The notes under the pieces were generated by a model. That model searched no databases. It saw only the letters and a program-made list of their open reading frames with translations, and was not told where the DNA came from. 64,000 bases of DNA from Monocercomonoides exilis (lineage: Eukaryota > Preaxostyla > Oxymonadida > Polymastigidae): the NCBI GenBank assembly GCA_001643675.2, contig LSRY02000023.1, positions 413,501 through 477,500 on the forward strand, given 5' to 3'. Positions within the stretch are counted from its first letter, which is position 1; the number at the start of each line of letters is the position of its first letter. A program made the position numbers and the translations under genes. Below, piece after piece: positions 1 through 9,693 of this stretch.

Positions 1-2
1 TT

Positions 3-1790
3 TTGCCAAATACATCACTTTGGATGTTGAACGATAGATGCAGTTTTGAAGGGATTGTTTCTGAGAGGGATTCATCATTCTTTATTCCTGTGCTGGAGAG
101 TGTGGAAGCAAGAGAAGAGACAGATAGAATGAAGCTGATATTCAAAGGATTGCTTCTTGTTCCGTGCAATCTGTCATTCTCAGTTGTGAAGAGAAAAGGA
201 GAAGAGAAAGAGATTGAAAAGCATGATTTTGATTCAAATGGGTTTTTATCAGAAAATGAAGCAAAAGGGAGTGTGGGAAAAGATCTGATTAGCAATTGTG
301 GAGATGAAATCGAAGTGAGCGTTTCTGTTTTGTTTGGGAATGCAGAATCTCCTTCTTCAACAAATTCATTCATCATGAAGAATACCAGCGAAGCAGAAAT
401 GAATGGAGATGAAAGGATTGTTGAAGGTGGAAATGGCACGAAATTCTCTTGGATCATTATTGTTGTTTCTTGCATCATATTTGTTGTGCTGCTTTTGATC
501 ATTGTTGTTGTGACAATTCGATGGAGGAACTCAAAGAGACGAACAGAAGAACTGGAAGAGATTGTGAATGACACCGTGAAAAAGGATCCGAAGCTGATTG
601 AGATGGTGACAATGGAGATGTCACCAGAAGAGCAGTGGCGAAGAGCTGAGAGAGAAGCAGAGAAGAAAAACGAAGAGAATGCAAAGAGGAGGATGTGTGG
701 AAAGAAGATGGCACATTCGGAGTCAGAAGAGTATTTGTTGAGTGAGAGTGGATCAACAGAATACATTCTTGGGAAAGATTCAGACAAGATTCCAGATTGG
801 ATGCTGGAGAAGGTTGATGAAAAAGAAGAGGAGGAAACAAGAAAGCGAACACCATCACCTTCCATTTCATCCATCTCTTCCACTTCAACAACTGATTCAG
901 ATTCAACATTTGTTCGAGGGGAGGATCTGTGTCCAACCACCTCATCGATGTCGAATCTGGTGGATGCGATGGCCTGTTCATGCCCATACGAGAAGCTGAT
1001 TGTGGATCTTAGGGATTCATTGTTCATGTTGCTGCATGGAAGGAATGAGAAGAAGGAGATGGCGATTGGCTCGTTGAAGGAAAGAGAGCAAACGGCATCT
1101 CAGATCCTATTCTGGGTGGCTAACCTCGCACTCCATTCATTTGATGAAATGGACAACCCTCTTCAATCACTTGCCAATCTCAGTCCACATATTGTGCTGT
1201 TCTCGGAGCACATGGTGATCTGCGTTGTGATGCATTCTGATTTCCTTTCATCTGACGATTCTGATTCATCTTCAGCCTCTTCGATAACCATTGTTTCAAC
1301 ATCGTCCAATATTTCAGTTCTGAGCGAGAGGTTCACAGACTCGCCACCACCTTCATCAGCCTTCGAGGATGATGAGGATAGATTCAAAAAAGAGTGCCTG
1401 AGGTGGAAGGCGCCTGAGTTGCAGATGAACAGGAAAATGGGAGCAACAAAGGAGTCGGTGGTGTTTTCGATTGGGATGATGCTTTGGGAGTGCCTGACGC
1501 TGGATGTTCCGTTTGGGGAGTATGAGGCAGAGGTGGCGGGGCAGAAGATTGTGAATGGGGAGAGGCCGAGGATGGAAGCTGTTGAATGTGTGAGCTGGAG
1601 CGAGCTTGTGAAGAGCTGTTGGGGAGGGCAGCCATCAGAGCGGAAGACGCTTGGAGAAGTGAAGCGAGAGTTGATTGGGCATTTTCCAGCTGGAGCCGTG
1701 ATGGTTACGATGTCAGATGCGATTGATCTGAGGAAGGAAAACGAAAGCGGAAGCAGAAGTGGAAGAAGCGATGATGGATACAGAAGCTAA
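3..1790 (+). CDS. Membrane protein with degenerate protein-kinase C-lobe (5' partial)
   Basis: The frame is open at the left edge, so the N-terminus lies outside the window. About 147 extracellular-looking residues are followed by one hydrophobic helix (about residues 149-172, starting FSWIIIVV) and a basic stop-transfer (RWRNSKRR). A charged and Ser-rich cytosolic linker comes next. From about residue 460 there is a kinase C-lobe: an APE-type motif (RWKAPEL, residues 467-473), then FSIGMMLWECLTL, a GERPRM segment and a WxxxPSERKTL-like end, as in tyrosine-kinase-like kinases. I see no glycine loop, VAIK lysine, HRD or DFG, so this is a pseudokinase as far as the sequence shows. I associate this architecture with large oxymonad families whose missing N-terminus is often a beta-helix ectodomain; that is recall, not shown here. 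It ends with TAA. Confidence 0.75.
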   Translation: MPNTSLWMLNDRCSFEGIVSERDSSFFIPVLESVEAREETDRMKLIFKGLLLVPCNLSFSVVKRKGEEKEIEKHDFDSNGFLSENEAKGSVGKDLISNCGDEIEVSVSVLFGNAESPSSTNSFIMKNTSEAEMNGDERIVEGGNGTKFSWIIIVVSCIIFVVLLLIIVVVTIRWRNSKRRTEELEEIVNDTVKKDPKLIEMVTMEMSPEEQWRRAEREAEKKNEENAKRRMCGKKMAHSESEEYLLSESGSTEYILGKDSDKIPDWMLEKVDEKEEEETRKRTPSPSISSISSTSTTDSDSTFVRGEDLCPTTSSMSNLVDAMACSCPYEKLIVDLRDSLFMLLHGRNEKKEMAIGSLKEREQTASQILFWVANLALHSFDEMDNPLQSLANLSPHIVLFSEHMVICVVMHSDFLSSDDSDSSSASSITIVSTSSNISVLSERFTDSPPPSSAFEDDEDRFKKECLRWKAPELQMNRKMGATKESVVFSIGMMLWECLTLDVPFGEYEAEVAGQKIVNGERPRMEAVECVSWSELVKSCWGGQPSERKTLGEVKRELIGHFPAGAVMVTMSDAIDLRKENESGSRSGRSDDGYRS

Positions 1791-3244
1791 AAGTTGAAGG
1801 TGAAGATGGAACAAGAGAAGAGAAAGGACGGATGCCGGACATGAGCTGCTGAGCCGATGAGTTTCTGATGAACGTTTGCTGAGTTTGTTCAGAACAGATG
1901 GTATTTTGTGAGCACCCACATGGTGAGCAAAGCCGAAAGATGCTGCAAAATGGGAGGCAAGCTTCTTCTTCTTCTTCTTCTATTCTTTGAGAAGATATTC
2001 TTCCAAACAATTCCTTCGCTGATCGATTACAATGAAAAGAATGATGAATTTGAAGAAGAAGAAAAGGGTGCAAACGGGTGAGGATGATGATGAGATAACG
2101 CTTTTGATGTTTGTGGGATGGGAGAAAAAAAAGCTGTTGCTCAACAGTGGTTGCTGAGGAGAGATTTTCTTCTCACTCCTTGGCATGCATTCTTCTGTTT
2201 TCCGTTGAGTGTGCTGCTTTTGAAAGGCTGAAGACAAAGCAACACAATGTGAGGAATGTCTGCAAATGACAAAAGAGAACATGCAATACTTTTGCAACAT
2301 GTGACATTTAGACTTTCTTTTCTATTTTTTATGTTTTCACATTTCTGGCCAATTGCCAAAAAGACATTTTTCGAAGACTGATTCGATTAGATATCATATT
2401 TATCCAAAAAAAAAAAAAATCTGATTGAAAATTCATTTTGAAAAACAAGAGGATAAATCAAAAAAAGTTCCAAAGTTGAAAGAGTTTATAGCATAACTTT
2501 TTTCTTGAACACTGGCTTATGCAACCATTGCAACATATTGAACATTTTGATACGACTTTGCCATTTCATTGATGGAAAAATTTTGTTTTAATTCGCATCA
2601 CGAAAAAATGTTTGAATTCTTTATAAAAAAACACCAAATTCAGAATTGGGCACTTTTGAAGAAATATTGAAAATTCAATCTTTTGAGGTGTTATTTTTTT
2701 TCTCTTTTTTTTATTCGTTAAATAATTAAAGACATTATTCAGCAGATCACACGAACATTATTATTTTCTTTTTGCATTTTTCAAATCTCTTTTCTACACG
2801 TTTCGAACTTCTTTTTTTTTCAAAAATACAGCACTCTTGTTTTAATTTTGAATACGGATATGTCTCGCAAACACCAACGAACAATTTAAAGATCGAGCAA
2901 AATAAAACTTTCTAAACATGTAATGATATTTTGTTATTTAAGAGTCATGGATAAAAAGCAGCTTTAAAACATATTATTAAACGTGAGTGAATATAATTGC
3001 CAATTGGTCAACTTGCTCATTGATTGGTACAATGCAATTGTATTCCATTTTCGTCTTTTTTCTTTCACATATATTTTTTTATATTAGAAACTATCTTTTT
3101 GTTATAACTGTAAAATAAAAGATTGCCTATTTACATTCAATTATTAAATGAGAGAAATGTCAAAAATGCAATGGCTTCCATTCAAGAAAAGAATGGTGCT
3201 TTGCGTTGGAACTCACATCATTCTCCAGGTTCCTCAAAAAATGT
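1791..3244. other. Intergenic, no gene seen
   Basis: This 1.45 kb is AT-rich and becomes strongly so after about 2350, with many A and T runs. The first 500 bases keep the base composition of the upstream gene and have short antisense open frames, but I recognise no protein in them. I see no RNA gene. It should hold the 3' UTR of the pseudokinase gene and the 3' end of the convergent RPL10A transcript. Confidence 0.5.
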
Positions 3245-3960
3245 TTAGTAAATAAGCTGAGGTGGGGACATTGTGCTCTTAATGTGAATACGGCGAATGT
3301 TTTGCCAATTCTTTTTCAAAAGCGAGCACAAAAAGTTGATTGAGATCGAAATATTACGAATGATATCTTGTTCGTTCATATCGACACGTGCAACAGGCAC
3401 ATTCAAGCAAAGAGCTTTTTTCAGTTGGAACTTCACTGAAGACTTAACTTCAGCAGCTTTCACTGCCAAATCTTCTGTGTGTGTAACAACTGTTGGGAAC
3501 TTACCCATCTTGTTCAGAGTTGGTCCAAGAAGACGAGGAAGTTGCTTGATCAATGAATCAGAAGCAAGGAAATAATCGTATTTGTGGCCGAGCTTCCTCA
3601 CTAACTTTTTGTCCTTGTTCAATTTTTTCAAGTCACCGACATTCATGAATGGAAGTCCTTTCTTTTGAGCTTCTTCCTCATGGGCTGCATCTGCAAAAAC
3701 ACAGACAGTTCTTCGTGGGCAAGCCATAACAGGAAGAGCAATTGATCCGGAAAAACGTCTATCCGTGTTTGGATCGTAGTTTTTAAGCCCAACTTGCAAT
3801 TCAATCTATTCAGCAAAGAGAAAATCCAAAAAATTGTAAAAATCATCAAACAGAAATAAATATTTCATACTGTTTCTACAAACTTGCGGGGATGCTTTTT
3901 CTTGTAATCAAGAATAGATGCAACCGCAGAACGCATAATTTCGCCATCAATTTTTGACAT
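3245..3960 (-). CDS. RPL10A: Cytosolic 60S ribosomal protein L10a (uL1)
   Basis: Two exons: 3960-3871 (30 codons, starting MSKIDGEIMRSAV) and 3805-3245, separated by a 65-nt intron (3870-3806, GTATGA...TAG). The splice joins KFVET to IELQVGLKNYD, the expected uL1 sequence at this point. The product is 216 residues, about the human length of 217. Family signatures are LKNYDPNTDRRFSG, DLKKLNKDKKLVRKLGHKYD, FLASDSLIKQLPRLLGP, LNKMGKFP and the C-terminal SLLKKNWQN...IKSTM. It forms part of the L1 stalk of the large subunit, contacting 28S rRNA and the E-site tRNA. It stops with TAA. The short overlapping frame at 3876-4082 is a shadow. Confidence 0.96.
3806..3870 (-). other. Spliceosomal intron of RPL10A
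   Basis: This 65-nt intron starts GTATGA and ends TAG. Removing it restores an unbroken uL1 protein in phase 0. It is the clearest intron in the window and a useful reference for splice signals. Confidence 0.93.
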
Positions 3961-4083
3961 TTTTCAGATTTTTGACAATTTTTGATTGAGTCGCCTTCAA
4001 AAGGGGAATATTTTTTGATCAAATAAAATGCAATAATGGTAGCTTCTTCATTGTGAATTAGAAATTTTCTAATTTGTTGCAAA

Positions 4084-5150
4084 TTAAGATATCCAATGAA
4101 AAAAAATGAATGAAATAAGCAAAATTACAAAGAACAAGATGAGAAATCTTTTCGGAAAATGAAGTAAAAATTTTCCTTTTTTTGCTTTCAAGTTAATTGG
4201 GCTTTCAGATAAATATCGTATTTCAATTTTTGGCTTCGATGTAAATTTTGCTTTTTTCTCTTCAATTTTTTCGCTTTTGCTCTCAATTTCGTTTTGAACA
4301 ATCAAATAATTTGCGATAGCATCGGATATATGTTTAATCATTTCAGGATGATCAACATAAAAATGACCAGCATTAGGAATAACTTTTATGGAAAACATTC
4401 CGTTCGAATGAATGCTCCATTCATTCATTTTTTCAACAGGAACCATTTTATCATTTTCTCCTGTTATAACAGTTAGTGGAAATTTTAAAGGTGTGTCAAT
4501 GCTCGTGAATGGGGCTGATTTATACTGTTCTACAGCAATTATATCAGCTCTAAGAGGAGGTAAAGCTATTTTTTTGATCTTTGGATCTGTAATAATTGGG
4601 CTTCCATAACGCTTAAGCATTTCTTCTTGAAGTTCATCATCAGGAAGTCTCCCAATACAAGGAAGAAAAGGATTAAAATGCATCGGAAGATGCCCAGAAC
4701 ATATTAAATGCTTTGGTAAAGCTAAGTGTTCAAGTTGAAGGCGTCTTGCCATCTCGTATGCACAAGCAGCTCCATAGCTATGTCCATAGAAAAAAAACGG
4801 AAGGTTTCGTGATTTTGAAAACCATTCGCGAGTATCTCTCAATAAATTATCAACCAATTTTGTTACACTTGTAAAAGAAGTTTCTTCAATTCTGACCCCT
4901 CGTCCAGGATATGCAACGCCAATCACTTGGCATGACAAAGGAAGAGATTTGGCCCACCTAATATTAAACTCAAAATAAAAAGAAATGAAAAAAATCTTTA
5001 GTGAAATGAAAACTTATGCAACATAGATACCATATAAGGGGAAGTACCTGCAAAAGGAAAGCAGAACAGTTGTATTTTTGGCTTCACTGCTTTTGATTCT
5101 GGTCTATGAATTACGTTAAACCATTTCGTCTTTGGATATAACGAATCCAT
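4084..5150 (-). CDS. Type II thioesterase-like alpha/beta hydrolase with C-terminal membrane anchor
   Basis: Two exons, 5150-5014 and 4957-4084, with a 56-nt intron (GTTTTC...TAG) that keeps the frame; 336 residues. The N-terminal strand IQLFCFPFAGTSPYM and then VIGVAYPGRGVR are typical of the GrsT/OLAH thioesterase family (PF00975), which releases acyl chains from carrier proteins. The nucleophile elbow is GHSYGA. The acidic residue lies in VITGENDKMVP and the catalytic His in NAGHFYVDHPE, so the triad is complete. The last 25 or so residues form a hydrophobic helix (FLILFFVILLISFIFFHWIS) after a basic stretch, which suggests a tail anchor. No polyketide or peptide synthase is nearby, so the acyl substrate is unknown; a fatty-acyl or phosphopantetheinyl thioester is likely. 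The donor is less standard than GTATG, so the exon 1 boundary is probable, not certain. Confidence 0.85.
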
Positions 5151-5249
5151 GCACGAAAAAGTTCGATGACTAATTTATTTCAAATTGTTCAAAAGACCAA
5201 AAAGAAAACTTTTTGCTTTGATCAAAATCCGTAACAAAATATTTAATTG
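5151..5249. promoter_or_regulatory. Divergent intergenic spacer, hydrolase / URM1
   Basis: Only 99 bp separate the two divergent start codons, so both promoters and both 5' UTRs must fit here or overlap the genes. It is AT-rich; I see no defined box. A shared bidirectional promoter is an inference from spacing. Confidence 0.4.
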
Positions 5250-5671
5250 ATGGTAAAATTGAAACTGTATTTCAGGTATATCACAAATAGTTTCAAATTA
5301 TGAAATTCATATCAATGTTTATGTTGATGATATTCTCAAATTAGCGGAGGAATTGAAGGGCTTTTCAAAGGAGTTAAAAATCATGAAATAGATATTTCGG
5401 AATCGGTAACTATACAAACAATAGTCCCTTGGATCCAAGCGAACTTACTCAGTGGAGATGAAAAACACGAATTTTGCGTAGATGGAAAGATGTTTGCGTT
5501 TATTATTTTTGGAGTTATATTCATTTTTGTGATTTTTATGTTATATCATTCAAAAGACGACCGGGAATCATTTTCCTTGTTAATGATGCTGATTGGGCAT
5601 TATTCGATGCTACAACTCCATTGCAAGAAGGAGATGAAATATCGTTCATCAGTACAATCCATGGTGGATGA
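5250..5671 (+). CDS. URM1: Ubiquitin-related modifier 1
   Basis: Three small exons: 5250-5275, 5345-5491 and 5557-5671, with introns of 69 nt (GTATAT...TAG) and 65 nt (GTTTGC...AAG). The joined product is 95 residues, near the 99-101 of yeast and human. It starts MVKLKLYFSGGIEGLF and continues with VPWIQANLL. The last exon carries RPGIIFLVNDADW, LQEGDEISFISTIHGG and a stop directly after the C-terminal Gly-Gly. That GG tail is thiocarboxylated by the E1-like Uba4/MOCS3 enzyme. Urm1 then donates sulfur for thiolation of the wobble uridine of tRNAs and can be conjugated to proteins. Both junctions change phase yet restore the family sequence exactly. No Uba4 gene is seen in the window. Confidence 0.94.
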
Positions 5672-5815
5672 GAATTTTTTCGTTTCCACTTCATTTTATT
5701 CAAAACCTCTTTTTATTGCAAAAGCCAAAAGAAAATGGTAAACGTGTTGATTTTTAATTTTTTTGTTGTACCATTGAATCAGATCTTTAAAAAAAAAACT
5801 TCATATCTTGAGATT

Positions 5816-7687
5816 CTAAAAGTCATTCGATTCATTATTTGAAGAAATGATCTCTTTATTTGCACCTTCTTCCTTGTATTTGGAAGCAATTTCCATGTCA
5901 TTAGTCACTTCGACACTCGGATATTCATCATCAGCTTGCTGGTGAATGTGAGATTTTATTTGTTCATTTGAAGAATTACAAATGGAATCTTCCATATCCT
6001 CTTTTTCCTCTTTTTCCTCTTTTTCCTCTTTTTCCTCTTTTTCCTCTTTTTCCTCTTTTTCCTCTTTTTCCTCTCTTTTCTCTTCATCTTCTATTTCATT
6101 CTTCTCTCCATCTACCTTTGAGATTGTAAAAATTTCACTACTTCCTCTTTCCTCTTCATGCTCCTCTTTTGAGTCTTCATCTTTAAAAGTCTGAAGCAAA
6201 GAACTCTCAACATCTTGAGAATTAGCTCTGACAGCATCGTTTTCTTCATCATTTTCCATTTTGGCTTGTTCTCCTTTTTCTTCATTAGCATCCTTTTGTT
6301 GTTCTCCTCCTCCTCCTCCTCCTTCTTTCTTTTCTGATTTCTCTTCTTTTTCGTCTTTGTTGGTTTTATCAGTCGTTTCTTCTTCTTTCTTCTCCTTAGC
6401 TTCTTCTCTTTCATCTTCTTCATCTTCTTCATCTTCATCCTTCTCCACCACCTCCTTCTCCTTCTCCTTCTCCTCTTTCTCATCTTCCTCTTCTTCTTCT
6501 TCCTCACCATTAGATTCCCCGCTTTCTCCCCATGCATCCTCTTCTTCTTCCTCTTCTTCCTCTTCCTCTTCTTCTTCTTCTTCTTCTTCTTCTTCTTCTT
6601 CTTCTTCTTCTTCTTCTTCTTCTTCTTCTTCCTCTCCTTTCATCACCAGGATGCTGCCGATGTCATTCACAGTCGTCACAGACTGCGAATTCTGCTGCGG
6701 CGGCGACCGGACAGAGGAAGAGGAAGATGAAGAAAAAGACGAAGATGCATACGGATAGCTGGCTGATCCCGCCTGCACATGCGGAAAGGGGCTGCTGAAG
6801 ACGCTGATGCTGTTGATTGTGTGCAGACCAGGGATCAAAGCAACAAACGTCACGGTGAATTGAACAGGGGTGTTCTGCTCTAAGTCGCCGATTTCCTTTT
6901 ATTTATTTAATGATTTATTAACAAGAGAAAAGAAAGAAAAGAAAAAAATGAATAAAAAGAGTTGATGAAATTAAAAATAGATGTATATAAAAGAAAACAT
7001 TGCGAATTAATGTGTAGGGGGAAAATTGAGTAACAATAGAAATAGTATAAATTACAAAATAAATGAAATTGTAATCGAATAGATAACAGACAATAAAAGA
7101 AGGAGAACAAATAAATATTCCGAAGGAATAGCAATCATATCAACTTGATTTATTGTTTTTCTTATTTCTCCTTCCACTAATCTTTATCTTCCAGTCAGAC
7201 GCTTTTCTTTTTCATTTCCCCAAACTCACAGAGCAAAGAACTTGCACTCTATCATCAAACTCATTCATTCCTTCCTTTATTTATTTATTTATTCATTAAC
7301 TTATTCATTCATTCATTCATTAATTTATCCCTTCATTCATTTATTCATTTATTTTATTTTATTTTTTTTTTATTTATTTATCACTTCAACCACTCACACA
7401 TTCTCATACCTTCCGTGTCTTCCCATGCACCAGCAGCCCTTTCTGCTCGTTTGAGGCCACTTCCACTGCCACATTCGCCACTGCTTCTCTCGCATTGATC
7501 TCAAAAGTTACGTTGAAGGGCTCTTCGACAAGAATAGTCGACGGCACAGACGCAATCCGGATGAGGAACATGTTGGGGGAAGAGAACTGAAGGAAAGATA
7601 AAGAAAGAAAGATTAAAAAAAGAAAAAACGAAAAAACGAAAAAATGAAAAAGAAAGAATAATAATAGTAATGATGATGATGATGATG

Positions 7688-7747
<60 letters not shown>

Positions 7748-9630
7748 GTAACAATAATAACAACAATAATAATAATCGAAGATTATTTTGAAATCAATAA
7801 ATGAACAATTTTCAAAATAAAAAGAAAAAAAGAAAGTTGAAAATTTTTTTGTCTCCTGAAACAAGCGTATTGAAAAAAAAAAGAAGAAGAAGACACAACG
7901 CAGATAAAAACATTAAACATTTAATAAAAATCTTATAATTTGACTCTTTGTTTAAATTTATCTGCATCTCTTCTTGTGATAGTTCCCAATTATTTTCTCT
8001 CAAACACTCCTATCGCACACCAATCCATCGACTTTTCCGCTTTGGTATTTGATTTCCTCGCCAAAGCCAGTTCTGGCAGAGACTGTGACATAAATGTCAG
8101 GTGGATTCATCTGAGACAAGAGATTGAGGGGGTTTGAATAGGATAAAGGAGAATAATGAAAAATGGAATGAATTCGTGAAAGTTTGTATGAATACATGAA
8201 TATATGAATGAATTCATGCAAAAATGAATAACATGTCAAATGAATTTTTTGAAAAAGAGTGTGAAAAAAAAGATAAAATAATAAAACCAAATTATATCAA
8301 AAATCAAATATTATTAGCATATTTTAAATGAATCATATTTTTCCCAATAAATAAATAAATAAATAAATAAATAAATACAATGTAAACACACAGTAGGTTT
8401 TTCCATCCTGAGGCATATGACGTGTGACCAGATATCGACAGGGTTGATGATAACAGGCGATGGAACAACAAACGAGAAAGAAGGAGAAGAAGGAGAAGGA
8501 GAAGATGAAGAAGAAGAAGTCGTTGTTTGTGATGAAGTGGAAAGAGAAGATGAAGAAGAAGATGAGGAGGAGGAGGAGGAGGAGGAAGCATCTGGAAGAG
8601 GAGGAGGATTGCGTGATGGGCGTACAACTTGTGTGTTTGAAAGAGAAGAAGAAGAAGGAGAAGGAGAAGAAGAAGAAGTGAGAGGTGTTGTGGCTTGTTG
8701 GCTTTGAGAAGAAAGAGGGGAAGGTGCATGTTCTGAGGGGAAGGAATATTACAGACAAGGAAGGGGAATAAAAATAAAAATCATTGCAATAAGATAATGT
8801 TTGTGTTGTTAATAAATAGATACATCAAATAGAATAAATAAATAAATAAATAAACTGAATAAACTGAATAAAAAAAATTGTTAACCTTTATTCTTATGCA
8901 CCGACGTCTGTCCAGTTGAAGGCGGAGGAGGCAGCGGTGTTCCATTCGACATCTTCCTCGGTGATTTCAGCGATGCTGGAGAAGCAGCAAGAGAATTGGA
9001 AGAAGAAGAAGGGGAATTTGAAGTGTTCGCAGAAGACACAACAGGGCGGAGTGTTCGTGACAGCATCGAAGCAGCCACATTCGCCAGGCGAAGACGCGGG
9101 CGCCGTGCTGTTTTGGTTTCTTTGGCTTCTTTTGCTTCTCCTTTCAATTCTGGTTTGAGTTTATCGGATGTGTCAGAGAGAGGAGAAGAAGAAGAAGAGG
9201 AAGAGGAAGAAGAAGAAGAAGATGATGATGATGATGATGTTAATGATGCATCAGATGATTGAGATGAAGATGGATCTGCATCGTTTTGTTTGTTTTGGCT
9301 ATCCTCAGAATTTTGAATTTCTTCCTCTTTTCCTTTTTCTTTCTTTTCCTTTTTCCCTTTCTTCTTCTCCCCAATCTCTTTCTCCTTCTCCTTCTCCTCT
9401 TTCTCCTTCTCTTTCTCCTCCTCTTCTTCTTTCTCCTCCTCTCCATCAGCCAAGGCAGCTAAGTTGAGTGTTCCTGGGTGCAGTCCATCTTCGACTATTG
9501 TTTGGCGCGTGGTTGTTGTGACAAGACTCACACGCCGGATGAAAAGAGGCATACGCGACTCGTTGGAGATCCATGCTTGCACATAGAAGGTGTTCTGGAA
9601 GTAAAGGAAAAGAGAGAAAGAGAGAGAGAG

Positions 9631-9693
<63 letters not shown>

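Noticed and set aside
3876-4082. 68-residue minus-strand open frame next to RPL10A
   Set aside because: It overlaps RPL10A exon 1 in another frame and resembles nothing I know.
7257-7380. Tetranucleotide T-rich repeats as a possible CRISPR-like or satellite array
   Set aside because: Simple slippage repeats without spacers, inside a TRAPPC13 intron.
8417-8707. Plus-strand acidic open frame antisense to TRAPPC13 exon 7
   Set aside because: It is the complement of a Ser/Pro-rich coding tract; composition is pure repeat and the minus frame carries the TRAPPC13 motif INPVDIWSHVICL.
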